Assembly: GCF_028023555.1 (NCBI RefSeq)
Contig: NZ_JAQIOY010000009.1
Span: 94,250-158,249, forward strand
Length of the DNA stretch: 64,000 nt
Direction of reading: 5' to 3'
Origin: Thalassococcus_A lentus
Lineage (GTDB): Bacteria > Pseudomonadota > Alphaproteobacteria > Rhodobacterales > Rhodobacteraceae
The translations under genes and the position numbers were made by a program. Every line of letters begins with the position of its first letter. Within the stretch, counting starts at the first letter, position 1. The notes beneath the pieces are model-generated. The model was given only the letters and a program-made list of their open reading frames with translations. It made no database searches and was not told the DNA's origin. Below are positions 16,130 through 24,608 of this stretch, in pieces.

Positions 16130-17040
16130 CACGAAAGGTCCTCCAACACGCGCCGCGCCGCATGGGTTGTTGAGAAATAGGCCACTGCCGCAGCCAGCAG
16201 CGGAATGAACAGGGGCAATATCCAATGCCAGCCCACAAAGCGCAGACCGGTCAGGAAAGCGCCCGTTTCGTCGGACCCCGGCGTGATTAACACGGCCAAT
16301 AGACCCAGCAACATGCCTGCCGTCGCGCCCATGAGCGTGCGCAGGGTGAACCGGCGCACAAAGGCCGACGCGATGTAACCATCGGTTGCCCCGACCAGTC
16401 GCAAAACCGCGATGACCTGTGCATTGGCCGCGAGCGCTGCATTGGCCGCAAGAGTCACCATTGCGCCAGTCGCGGCGCCAATCAGCACGATAGACAACCA
16501 GCCGAGAGACCGCAGTTTGCCCGCCGCTTCGACCAGCGGGCGACGCCACCGCGTGTGTTCGTCCAATACCGCGCCCGGCACTTCTGCGGACAGGCGCAGA
16601 CGGAGACCGTCGCTGTCATAGCCTTCCCCCTCTTCGATCACCTCGATCAATTGCGGGATCGGCAGGGTTTCCAGCGGCAGATCCGGCCCGAACCAAGGCT
16701 CAAGCAGCGCGCGTTGCTCTTCGGGGGTATATGCCCGCGCCGAACCTACACCCGGGGTCTGCTCTAACAGCCGCAAGGCCGCTGTGGTCTGTTCCAACAT
16801 TTGACCGGCAGGCGCAGAAATTCGAATGGTCGAAGAACGGGCCAGTTCGTCGCCCCAGTTGGTTGCCAGTCGTCCGGCTGCCAAAGACAACGCCAGCGCA
16901 AACACCGCAAGAAACGCCATGGCCGCCGCCGTGAACAGCGTCAGCCTGACAGTGAAGCCCGCCGGCGGAACAACCCGGTCCGATCCAGCGTCCTGCGCCA
17001 GAACAAGCTGCAGCATCTTGGGATCAAACAAGTGCTTCAC
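16129..17040 (-). CDS. ftsX: cell-division ABC permease FtsX
   Basis: A 303-residue membrane protein with the FtsX plan: N-terminal helix (about residues 33-55), an extracytoplasmic domain, then three C-terminal helices, with the FtsX/MacB-like core around VIAVLRLVGATDGYIASAFVRRF. With FtsE it forms the divisome complex that activates peptidoglycan hydrolases. It overlaps ftsE upstream and plsC downstream by ATGA junctions, so all three are translationally coupled. Confidence 0.92.
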   Translation of the reverse strand: MKHLFDPKMLQLVLAQDAGSDRVVPPAGFTVRLTLFTAAAMAFLAVFALALSLAAGRLATNWGDELARSSTIRISAPAGQMLEQTTAALRLLEQTPGVGSARAYTPEEQRALLEPWFGPDLPLETLPIPQLIEVIEEGEGYDSDGLRLRLSAEVPGAVLDEHTRWRRPLVEAAGKLRSLGWLSIVLIGAATGAMVTLAANAALAANAQVIAVLRLVGATDGYIASAFVRRFTLRTLMGATAGMLLGLLAVLITPGSDETGAFLTGLRFVGWHWILPLFIPLLAAAVAYFSTTHAARRVLEDLS

Positions 17041-17714
17041 AAGTCTGCCCCCGCGCTTTGCAAGGTGCGGTTCGATATGCGCAGCACTCGGGCCTGAACC
17101 TGCGCTTTTGCCGCCCGGATCAACGCCAGATCATGCGTTGCGATCATGACCGTCTTGCCCATCTTGTTCAGCTCGATCAGCAGTCGCAAAAGCCGCTGGG
17201 ACATTTCCCAGTCAACGTTACCTGTAGGTTCATCCGCGAGAATGACGTCCGGTGACAAGATTAGCGCGCGCGCCAGCGCGGCGCGCTGACGTTCCCCGCC
17301 CGACAGTTCTGGTGGCAGCGCATCGGCGCGTTCAGTCAGCCCGACCCAGGTCATCAGTTCATTCAGGTTTCCGGCTTGATCCGGGCTCGCCTGCCCTGAA
17401 ACGGTCAACGGCAGGGCAATGTTTTCAGCCACGGGCAAATGATCCAGAAACTGGCAATCCTGATGAACCACGCCGATGCGCCGGCGCATCATCGCAACAT
17501 CATCGCGGTTCATGCCTGCCAGATTTTGCTCAAACAGTGAAAGCCGGCCACCGGTCGGAAGCAGCGCGCCGTAACAAAGTTTCAGAAACGTGGTCTTGCC
17601 CGATCCCGAAGGACCCGTGAGAAAATGGAATGATCCGGGCGCCAGAGACAGCGACAGCCCTTCCAGCAGCGCTTCGCCGCTATAACTATAGGCAACATTC
17701 TCAAGCTCGATCAC
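17037..17714 (-). CDS. ftsE: cell-division ABC ATPase FtsE
   Basis: A 225-residue ATPase, the usual FtsE length, with Walker A GPSGSGKTTFLKL, Q-loop VVHQDCQFLDHL, signature LSGGERQRAALARA, Walker B VILADEPTGNVD and switch histidine ATHDLAL. VIELENVAYSYSGEALLEGLSLSL is a typical N-terminus. The start is the GTG at 17714, preceded by GCAGGGGCG; the frame stays open upstream but that part is not conserved in kind. It is divergent from the zinc-ribbon gene, an arrangement I recall as frequent in alphaproteobacteria. Confidence 0.92.
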   Translation of the reverse strand: MIELENVAYSYSGEALLEGLSLSLAPGSFHFLTGPSGSGKTTFLKLCYGALLPTGGRLSLFEQNLAGMNRDDVAMMRRRIGVVHQDCQFLDHLPVAENIALPLTVSGQASPDQAGNLNELMTWVGLTERADALPPELSGGERQRAALARALILSPDVILADEPTGNVDWEMSQRLLRLLIELNKMGKTVMIATHDLALIRAAKAQVQARVLRISNRTLQSAGADL

Positions 17715-17860
17715 TGGCCACGCCCCTGCCCTGCACTCAGTTGTTTTGCCTGAGCAACGCAAAGGTTTCAATGAGCGGCATATGTCGGAAAGGACTTTTC
17801 CCCATTGCCTCGGCAACCTATTGTGGAAAAAAGGCTCTGGAGCCATTGGGAGCAGGGAAC

Positions 17861-18856
17861 GTGAGCAAAATTCGGCTGATCTGTCCAAATTGTGCAGCGC
17901 AATACGAAGTGCCCGTGGATGTGATTCCGCAGGGCGGTCGTGATGTGCAGTGTTCGAACTGCGGACATACCTGGTTTCAGAATCATCCTGACGACGATCA
18001 GGATCTGGCCGAGGAATTGAACCAACCCATTCCAGACCCTGCTTGGCAGCCGGACGAAAGCGAACCGGACGACTGGCAAGAACAGCAGGTTCAATCCCCG
18101 ATGCCCGAGGCGAAAGACGCCGTGCAAAACCCGACTGTCGCCCCGCGCCAGCCCGAAGAATACGAACCTGAGCAGCCTGTCGCGGCGCAAACTCCGCCGC
18201 CGCCACCGATGCCCGAACAAGCCGGAGCACGGCAACTGGATCCGGAAGTTGCAGAGCTTTTGCGCGAAGAGCGCGAGCATGAACGCCGGCAACGCGCCGC
18301 CGAGGCCAGCGCCTTTGAAAGCCAACCTGATCTGGGCCTCTCAGAGCCGGACGAGGACGAACAGGCCCGTCGCGCACGCGAAGCCCGCGAAAGAATGGCC
18401 ATCATGCGCGGCGAACAATCGCCCGACGCAGGTCCTGCCGAAGCACCGATTGAGTCCGGACGAGACGCAGCACTGGCTGCTGCTGCCGCCGCAGGTTCGC
18501 GCCGGCAGCTATTGCCCGACGTCGAAGAGATCAATCAAACCCTGCGTACGGAAACCCAGCCACGCGCGGTCGATCAGGCCGAACGCCGCGAGCTGGAGGA
18601 CGAACCGCAACCGCGCAGCGGATTTGGTAGAGCTTTCGTGCTGATTGTCCTGCTGGCCGCAATTGCCATCGCGATCTACATTTTTGCACCACAGATTGCC
18701 GAAGCCGTGCCCGCATTGGCCCCGACACTGGATGCCTATGTTGCACAGGTAGATGCGCTCCGGCTCTGGTTGGACGGACAGGTCGCCGCGCTGATGGCGA
18801 TGCTGGATGGGATGAGTTCCGAAGCGGCTGATGCGGCCACCGAGGGCGACAGCTAG
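17861..18856 (+). CDS. MJ0042-type zinc-ribbon membrane protein
   Basis: A 331-residue protein. Residues 1-40 form a zinc ribbon of the MJ0042 type: IRLICPNCAAQYEVPVDVIP and VQCSNCGHTWF, giving two CxxC pairs. Then follows a long acidic, Pro/Glu/Gln-rich, probably disordered region (about residues 45-250), one membrane helix (about 255-275, AFVLIVLLAAIAIAIYIF) and a short C-terminal part. So the ribbon is probably cytoplasmic. The GTG at 17861 has a GGAGCAGGGAAC ribosome region and starts exactly at the conserved MSKIRLICPNC. Function is unknown; the place beside ftsEX hints at the envelope or division. Confidence 0.8.
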   Translation: MSKIRLICPNCAAQYEVPVDVIPQGGRDVQCSNCGHTWFQNHPDDDQDLAEELNQPIPDPAWQPDESEPDDWQEQQVQSPMPEAKDAVQNPTVAPRQPEEYEPEQPVAAQTPPPPPMPEQAGARQLDPEVAELLREEREHERRQRAAEASAFESQPDLGLSEPDEDEQARRAREARERMAIMRGEQSPDAGPAEAPIESGRDAALAAAAAAGSRRQLLPDVEEINQTLRTETQPRAVDQAERRELEDEPQPRSGFGRAFVLIVLLAAIAIAIYIFAPQIAEAVPALAPTLDAYVAQVDALRLWLDGQVAALMAMLDGMSSEAADAATEGDS

Positions 18857-18910
18857 GCCCGGTCCCGCAACCTTGCGCAGCACAGCGCAAGCGATTCCGA
18901 CAGATGATAA

Positions 18911-18940
18911 AAAAAGCCCCCGGAACACCGGGGGCTTTTT
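18911..18940. terminator. bidirectional intrinsic terminator
   Basis: A perfect 13-base-pair stem AAAAAGCCCCCGG (18911-18923) / CCGGGGGCTTTTT (18928-18940) with loop AACA. It has an A-run on one side and a T-run on the other, so it can end both the zinc-ribbon gene and the convergent taurine permease gene. Confidence 0.9.
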
Positions 18941-18963
18941 GATTTTCAGCGAAGATAAGGCTA

Positions 18964-20229
18964 TCAGCCTTTGCCCTTCCAAGGCACCAGCGCACGTTCA
19001 GCCGCACGCATAAGCATGTCGATACCGAACCCGATCACACCGATCAGAATGATGCCCATGATCACGATGTCAGTCAGCTGGAACTTGGACGCAACCATGA
19101 TCATCATGCCTGCACCCTTTTCCGCCGCAACCAGTTCAGCAGCGACCACGGTGCCCCAACAGACCCCCATGGCAACCCGCGCACCAGTAAAGATATCGGG
19201 CAGCGAGTTGGGGATGATGACGTGGCGCATGATCTGCCATTTGCTTGCACCCAGACTGTAGGCCGCATGCACCTTGGAGATCTTGACACCCGACACGCCC
19301 GAACGCGCAGCAATCGCCATGATCCAAAGGGCAGCAAGGAACAGCAGGATGATCTTGCCTGTCTCGCCAATGCCAGCCCAGATGATAACCAGCGGGATCA
19401 GAGCCAACGGTGGAACCGGGCGCATGAATTCGACGATCGGGTCAAACCAGCCTCGGAACCAGTTGCTCAGGCCCATTGCGTAGCCGAGGGGAATGCCAAC
19501 AGCCGCACCAATCAGGAAGCCGACAACAACCCGGAAAAGCGAATAGCCCAAATGTTCCCAAAGCGTGCTGTCGCGATAGCCTTCGCTGGCGATTTCACCC
19601 AGACGATCCACAACGGCTTCTGGCGGCGGCAGCCAGATTGGCTCCATTTGCCAGCCTTTGTTGGGCTCAAAGTTCAGTGTGCCCTTGGGTGACATGCCAA
19701 CGCGGCCAAACTCGGTCTGCACCGATGCACCCGGTTCGATCGGCTGGCCATTAATCGCAACGATCTTGTGGCCCGCATCGCGTCCAAATTCATCGTTTCG
19801 GTCAACGCGGATCAAGCCGGACCGCCAGGCACCCACTGTGTCGCTGTCGTTCTTGGCCCATCCGTCACCCGGCTCAATCTCGGGCACTTCAACGTCGGTC
19901 CCGACTTCGAAGACCCGGACGGTCACGGTGGCATCATCAGCCTGCTGCCCATCCGCCTCGGCGGTATAGGTAAACTGCGCATCGCCAAGGAACGGGCCCG
20001 GTGCGTGCAGGAACCCAGGAACGATCTTGGAACCTGTGAAAGCACCCCAAAGAAGAAAGATCGTAAGGATCGAAATCACCGAGGCAATCCGACTGGGCGT
20101 TACCGCACTTTCGTCACCGAATGTCACGGTTTTGAGCGAGGTGTAGTCCGTGATCGTCTTGCGCGCGACGAACTTCACTATGAAAAATGACGCGACAAAG
20201 ATCGCTACATAGATGGCAAATACGATCAT
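18964..20229 (-). CDS. tauC: taurine ABC transporter permease, enlarged
   Basis: A 421-residue binding-protein-dependent permease; ordinary TauC/SsuC permeases have about 250-280. The C-terminal 230 residues are a classical TauC core (LPPPEAVVDRLGEIASEGYRDSTLWEHL, FMRPVPPLALIPLVIIWAGIG and the EAA loop HAAYSLGASKWQIMRHVIIPNSLPDI). The first 66 residues hold two membrane helices, one more than usual. About 120 residues (roughly 75-195) are inserted before LPPPE and should be periplasmic if the positive-inside rule holds for KFVARK. The ATG at 20229 overlaps the tauB stop as ATGA. Confidence 0.88.
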   Translation of the reverse strand: MIVFAIYVAIFVASFFIVKFVARKTITDYTSLKTVTFGDESAVTPSRIASVISILTIFLLWGAFTGSKIVPGFLHAPGPFLGDAQFTYTAEADGQQADDATVTVRVFEVGTDVEVPEIEPGDGWAKNDSDTVGAWRSGLIRVDRNDEFGRDAGHKIVAINGQPIEPGASVQTEFGRVGMSPKGTLNFEPNKGWQMEPIWLPPPEAVVDRLGEIASEGYRDSTLWEHLGYSLFRVVVGFLIGAAVGIPLGYAMGLSNWFRGWFDPIVEFMRPVPPLALIPLVIIWAGIGETGKIILLFLAALWIMAIAARSGVSGVKISKVHAAYSLGASKWQIMRHVIIPNSLPDIFTGARVAMGVCWGTVVAAELVAAEKGAGMMIMVASKFQLTDIVIMGIILIGVIGFGIDMLMRAAERALVPWKGKG

Positions 20230-21032
20230 GATGCTGCCTCCGTCCGGCCCATGATTTCTTCTTCCATATCCCAAATCATGCCCAGGATCTCTTCACGTTT
20301 GATGTTGAAATCGGGGTGTTTCTTGACCTCGCGCAGATCAGCGCCAACGCCCATTTCTGCGAACGGCAGACGGTATTCGGTATGAATGCGGCCCGGGCGC
20401 GGAGCCATGACCAACAAACGTTCCCCCAAAAGCAGCGCCTCTTCTACAGAGTGCGTGATCAGGATGATGGTCTTGCCGGTTTCTTTCCAAAGCTTGAGCA
20501 CCAGTCCCTGCATCTTTTCGCGCGTCAGCGCGTCGAGCGCACCCAGCGGTTCGTCCATCAGGATAACATCAGGATCGTTGGCCAGACACCGGGCAAGCGC
20601 CACACGCTGCTGCATCCCGCCGGACAGTTCATAGACCGCCTTTTCCTTGAAGTCCTGCAAACCGACCACGTCCAGAAGATGGTCGACATTGCTGCCCCAA
20701 TCGGCTTCGCGTTTGCCCGCCATACGCGGCCCAAAGCTCACGTTGTCCCGTACGCTCATCCATTCGAACAAAGCGCCCTGCTGGAAAACCATGCCGCGTT
20801 CTGCGTCAGGGCCCGTGACCTTGTGGCCGTTCAGTTCGATCGCGCCCTCTGTCGGCGCAAGAAACCCGGCAAGGATGTTCAAAAGCGTCGTCTTACCGCA
20901 GCCCGACGGGCCAAGCACGCTCATCAGCTCGCCTTCCTTGAGGTCCAGCGACACGTCCTTGAGCGCCTGGACCGATCCGCCATTTGGCAAATCGAAACGC
21001 ATGGAAATGTTATTTATGGATAGTCCGCTCAT
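20226..21032 (-). CDS. tauB: taurine ABC transporter ATPase
   Basis: A 268-residue nitrate/sulfonate/taurine-type ABC ATPase: Walker A GPSGCGKTTLLNIL, Q-loop VFQQGALFEWMSV, signature LSGGMQQRVALARCL, Walker B VILMDEPLGALD, switch histidine ITHSVEEAL. It drives uptake through TauC. It lies between tauA and tauC; a hairpin lies between tauA and this gene. The N-terminal MSGLSINNISMRFDLPNGG with the ATG at 21032 fits the family. Confidence 0.9.
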   Translation of the reverse strand: MSGLSINNISMRFDLPNGGSVQALKDVSLDLKEGELMSVLGPSGCGKTTLLNILAGFLAPTEGAIELNGHKVTGPDAERGMVFQQGALFEWMSVRDNVSFGPRMAGKREADWGSNVDHLLDVVGLQDFKEKAVYELSGGMQQRVALARCLANDPDVILMDEPLGALDALTREKMQGLVLKLWKETGKTIILITHSVEEALLLGERLLVMAPRPGRIHTEYRLPFAEMGVGADLREVKKHPDFNIKREEILGMIWDMEEEIMGRTEAAS

Positions 21033-21097
21033 TGTGTGCCCCCCGTCATGCGGCCTTGTCTAATGAAAACGGGCCCCCGCTAGGGAGGCCCGCGATT

Positions 21098-21122
21098 GGG
21101 GCCTGCGCGACACGCAGGCCCC
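21098..21122 (-). other. intercistronic hairpin between tauA and tauB
   Basis: A perfect 10-base-pair stem GGGGCCTGCG (21098-21107) / CGCAGGCCCC (21113-21122) with a 5-base loop lies just after the tauA stop and before tauB. No T-run follows on the transcribed strand. By analogy with other transporter operons it may protect the tauA mRNA from 3' decay, giving more binding protein than ATPase or permease. Confidence 0.55.
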
Positions 21123-21129
21123 AGGGGTC

Positions 21130-22137
21130 TTACATGTCAGACGCTGCCTGCAGCGGACCAACATTGACGTTGCCAGCGTAGCTGTCCAGCGCCGCGTCGA
21201 TCGAACCGGCGTTCACAAAGACGTCTGCAACGCCTTTCATGAATTCCTGTGCGCCGCCACCAAGCCACTTTTCGCTCAGCTGCTCTTCGACAGTTGGGAA
21301 GATGAAGGTTGAGATGGTCGACATGGTCGCTTCTTCGTCCATACCCGCATCCTTGGCGATAACCGGCAGCATTTCTGCGTGGTTCGCTTCGTCAGCCCAC
21401 ATGGCGTTTGCCTTGGCGGTGATTGCCAGGAACTTGGAAACCATGTCTGCGTTCTCGGCAGCCCAGCCAGCAGGTGCAACGGTCACGTCAAAGACGAGGA
21501 TGCCCAGCTCTTCTTTTTCTGCACCAGTCAGCAGAACGTTGCCGTGCTCTTTTGCACGACGCAGCGAGCCACCCCAGCCACAGAACAGGTCGATGGAACC
21601 CTGAGCAATCGCAGCAGCACCATCCGGCGGCGCCATGTCGACAACTTCGATCGAGCCAACGTCAACACCAAAGTGGTTCATCTGCTTCAGGAAGCCGTAG
21701 TGCGCCGCTGTGCCAAGCGGAACAGCCGCCTTTTTGCCAGCCAGTTCGCCTGCGGACATCTTGTCGATTTCGAGGTCTTCACGAACAACGCAGTTGTCGT
21801 TTTCCGAGTAGCTGACCGCAACGTCGAGGATCTGAAGGTCCTGACCGGCAGAAGTCGCAACAACGAAGGGAGGTACACCTTGGCTGACCGAGATCTGAAC
21901 GTCGCCGGATGCCATCGCAGCGGACATCGCGGTACCTGTGTCAAAGCTGACCCAGTTGATGTCTACGCCCATTTCCTCTTCGTACATTTCCATCTGCTTG
22001 GCGTACTGGAACGGCATTGGCCACTCGAGGAAGTACGCGACAGTGATTTCGCCGTGACCGGCGGCCATGGCGCCCTGTGCGCCAGCCAGAACGGCCAGAC
22101 CAGCAGCAGCACCCATGAGATGTGTTTTCAGGTTCAT
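21130..22137 (-). CDS. tauA: taurine ABC transporter substrate-binding protein
   Basis: A 335-residue periplasmic binding protein with a signal peptide cleaved near GAMAAGHG (about residue 25). The mature part begins EITVAYFLEWPMPFQYAKQ and contains SVSQGVPPFVVATSAGQDLQ and GKKAAVPLGTAAHYGFLKQ, the two-lobe TauA/SsuA pattern. It is the first gene of tauABC and is divergent from taurine-pyruvate aminotransferase, which supports taurine as ligand over an alkanesulfonate. Confidence 0.9.
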   Translation of the reverse strand: MNLKTHLMGAAAGLAVLAGAQGAMAAGHGEITVAYFLEWPMPFQYAKQMEMYEEEMGVDINWVSFDTGTAMSAAMASGDVQISVSQGVPPFVVATSAGQDLQILDVAVSYSENDNCVVREDLEIDKMSAGELAGKKAAVPLGTAAHYGFLKQMNHFGVDVGSIEVVDMAPPDGAAAIAQGSIDLFCGWGGSLRRAKEHGNVLLTGAEKEELGILVFDVTVAPAGWAAENADMVSKFLAITAKANAMWADEANHAEMLPVIAKDAGMDEEATMSTISTFIFPTVEEQLSEKWLGGGAQEFMKGVADVFVNAGSIDAALDSYAGNVNVGPLQAASDM

Positions 22138-22510
22138 ATTCTTCTACTCCCGTGTTGCACAGACCGTTGGTCGGTCCGTGTGTTTGGCAGATCGCGGGTG
22201 TCGCCCCGCGGACCGCGCCCGCCTTTGTGGCGGTGCATGAAAATGATCCGAACGGAAATTTCCGCGCTTATCAATCATTTTCGCCCATCGAATTGCTCAG
22301 AAATCGGACTTTTCGAACCCGCTACGTGGCGTGAGGATCGATTAACCGTTTGAAACGTATGTAAAATTCTTGAAATTCAACTCATCACAGGTAACGTAAA
22401 CATCGCTTTTGGCCATACAGGCACCAACCAACTGGCCCTATCGGATGCACAATCAAGTACCGCATGTGATAGTCTACAGCAGCCTGCGCTGGACATTCGG
22501 AGGAAAGAAC
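22138..22510. promoter_or_regulatory. divergent tauA / tpa promoter region with palindrome
   Basis: A gene-free 373-base region between the divergent tauA and tpa starts must hold both promoters. It contains a perfect 12-base palindrome CGGAAATTTCCG at 22253-22264, a candidate operator. CTGGCCCTAT at 22431 resembles, with two mismatches, the CTGGACYTAA box that I recall for the taurine regulator TauR, but this is weak. The GGAGGAAAG at 22498-22506 is the tpa ribosome site. No regulator gene is present nearby. Confidence 0.5.
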
Positions 22511-23899
22511 ATGGACGGCACGCTTTCGCAGAACGATCTCAGCCACGTGGTCGAAGCCGACAAGGCCCACGTATGGCATCACCTGATTCAGCATAAGCCC
22601 TTTGAAACAAACGACCCCAACATCATTGTTGAGGGCAAAGGCATGCGTGTTTGGAACCAGAATGGCAAAGAACATCTGGATGCCGTGTCCGGTGGCGTTT
22701 GGACCGTCAACGTAGGCTACGGCCGCGAATCGATTGCCAAAGCGGTTTACGATCAAATCCTCAAAATGAACTATTTTGCAGGTTCTGCCGGGTCCATCCC
22801 TGGCGCTCTGTTTGCTGAAAAGCTGCTGGCGAAAATGCCAAACCAGAGCCGTATGTACTACTGCAACTCTGGGTCCGAGGCCAACGAGAAGGCCTTCAAG
22901 ATGATCCGCCAGATTGCGCACAAGCGCTATGGCGGCGCCAAGCACAAGATCCTTTACCGCGACCGCGACTACCACGGCACCACGATTGCCACTTTGTCTG
23001 CGGGTGGTCAGGACGAGCGCGGCGCGCAGTATGGTCCATACACACCGGGCTTTGTGCGCGTCCCGCACTGCCTTGAGTACCGTGCCGGTGATCAGGGCGC
23101 TCCAACCGAGAACTATGGCGAATGGGCCGCAGACCAGATCGAACAGGTGATTCTGCGCGAAGGTCCGGACACCGTTGGCGGCCTGTGCCTTGAGCCCGTA
23201 ACAGCCGGCGGCGGCGTAATCACACCGCCAACAGGCTACTGGCAGAAGGTTCAGGAAATCTGCCGCAAATACGATATCCTGCTGCACATCGACGAAGTGG
23301 TTTGCGGTGTCGGGCGCACCGGCAAATGGTTTGGCTACCAGCAGTTTGGCATTGAGCCGGACATGGTGACCATGGCCAAAGGGGTTGCCTCGGGCTATGC
23401 GGCGATCGCCTGCCTGACCACAACCGAAGAAGTGTTCGAGATGTTCAAGGATGACGCGAGTGATCCGATGAACTATTTCCGCGATATTTCAACCTTCGGT
23501 GGCTGCACCGCAGGCCCGGCCGCAGCGATCGAGAACATGCGCATCATCGAAGACGAAGGCCTGCTCGACAATTGCGCGGATATGGGCGCCTACATGCTGG
23601 GCCGTTTGGGCGAATTGCAGGATAAGCACGCCGTTATCGGTCAGGTCCGCGGCAAGGGTCTCTTCCTCGGCGCAGAACTTGTTGCAGATCGCGATACACG
23701 GGCACCAGCTGCGGAAAAGCTGGTTCAGGCCGTTGTTGGTGATTGCATGAAGCAAGGTGTTATCATCGGCGCGACCAACCGTTCGGTTCCCGGCTACAAC
23801 AACACCCTGTGCTTCAGCCCGGCGCTGATCGCGACCCGCGATGACATCGACCAGATCGTCGAAGCGGTCGACGGCGCACTGTCGCGCACCTTTGGGTGA
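22511..23899 (+). CDS. tpa: taurine-pyruvate aminotransferase
   Basis: A 462-residue class III PLP aminotransferase. It shows the PLP-phosphate loop NSGSEANEKAFKM, the DEVVCGVGRTGKWFG segment with the cofactor-binding aspartate, and the Schiff-base lysine in TMAKGVASGYA (Lys290). The start VVEADKAHVWHHLIQHKPFE and the body closely match, as I recall them, Tpa proteins of Roseobacter and Ruegeria. It turns taurine and pyruvate into sulfoacetaldehyde and alanine, the first step of taurine catabolism. I chose the ATG at 22511 because of its GGAGGAAAG ribosome site. Xsc, the next enzyme, is not in the window. Confidence 0.92.
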   Translation: MDGTLSQNDLSHVVEADKAHVWHHLIQHKPFETNDPNIIVEGKGMRVWNQNGKEHLDAVSGGVWTVNVGYGRESIAKAVYDQILKMNYFAGSAGSIPGALFAEKLLAKMPNQSRMYYCNSGSEANEKAFKMIRQIAHKRYGGAKHKILYRDRDYHGTTIATLSAGGQDERGAQYGPYTPGFVRVPHCLEYRAGDQGAPTENYGEWAADQIEQVILREGPDTVGGLCLEPVTAGGGVITPPTGYWQKVQEICRKYDILLHIDEVVCGVGRTGKWFGYQQFGIEPDMVTMAKGVASGYAAIACLTTTEEVFEMFKDDASDPMNYFRDISTFGGCTAGPAAAIENMRIIEDEGLLDNCADMGAYMLGRLGELQDKHAVIGQVRGKGLFLGAELVADRDTRAPAAEKLVQAVVGDCMKQGVIIGATNRSVPGYNNTLCFSPALIATRDDIDQIVEAVDGALSRTFG

Positions 23900-24603
23900 T
23901 GTCTGATCATCGTTTGAACGAATACGGGCAGCCTATCGGGCTGCCCGTCTCACTTGAGCTGCCGCGGCCTGCCCCGCCACATACGACGTTGCGTGGGCGT
24001 CTGGTGGAACTTGTGGCCATGCACAGCAGCCATGCCCCCGGTTTCTATGAATGCTTCACGGATCCGGCCGGTTGGACCTATCTGGGCGAGGACGTGCCCT
24101 TTGAATCCATCCAGCACGCTCAAGAATGGACAGATGCGCGCGTGCCAAGCCACGACCCGCTTTTCTACACGGTGCTGCAAGCGGGCAAACCTGTTGGCTT
24201 TTGTTCCTTTCTGCGCATCGCCCCCGGCAATGGCGTGATCGAGATTGGCTACATTCATTTTTCGCCTGTCATACAAGGCACACCCGCTGCCACAGAGGCG
24301 CAATACCTGATGATGCGCCACGTCTTCGACGACCTCGGCTATCGCAGGTACGAATGGAAATGCGACGCGTTGAACGCACCTTCCCGCACCGCCGCTCAGA
24401 GGCTTGGTTTCACATTCGAGGGCATTTTTCGCCAGGCTGTCGTCTACAAGGGCCGGAACCGTGACACGGCGTGGTTTTCGATTTTGGACAGCGAATGGCC
24501 GGCGATAAAGGCAAGGTTCGAGACATGGCTTTCGCCGGATAACTTCGATCACAACGGTCAGCAAAAATCCCGGCTACAGAACTGCGCGGGCAAACCCGGC
24601 TGA
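23899..24603 (+). CDS. GNAT N-acetyltransferase (RimJ/RimL type)
   Basis: A 234-residue GNAT-family acyltransferase of the RimJ/RimL group, judged from GVIEIGYIHFSPVIQGTPAATEAQYLMM, the RRYEWKCDALNAPSRTAAQRLGF coenzyme-A region and the end FRQAVVYKGRNRDTAWFSIL. Such proteins acetylate N-termini, amino acids or antibiotics; the substrate here is unknown. Its ATG shares a base with the tpa TGA, so it is co-translated with taurine transaminase, which makes a taurine-related role possible but unproven. Confidence 0.85.
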   Translation: MSDHRLNEYGQPIGLPVSLELPRPAPPHTTLRGRLVELVAMHSSHAPGFYECFTDPAGWTYLGEDVPFESIQHAQEWTDARVPSHDPLFYTVLQAGKPVGFCSFLRIAPGNGVIEIGYIHFSPVIQGTPAATEAQYLMMRHVFDDLGYRRYEWKCDALNAPSRTAAQRLGFTFEGIFRQAVVYKGRNRDTAWFSILDSEWPAIKARFETWLSPDNFDHNGQQKSRLQNCAGKPG

Positions 24604-24608
24604 CAGCC

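Noticed and set aside
18091..18534. Minus-strand frames inside the zinc-ribbon gene
   Set aside because: Antisense to a Pro/Glu-rich region; composition gives long shadow frames without domains.
22431..22498. Possible TauR boxes (CTGGCCCTAT and CTGGACATTC) before tpa
   Set aside because: They have two and three mismatches to the CTGGACYTAA motif that I recall, and the second overlaps the ribosome site region. Too weak to call.
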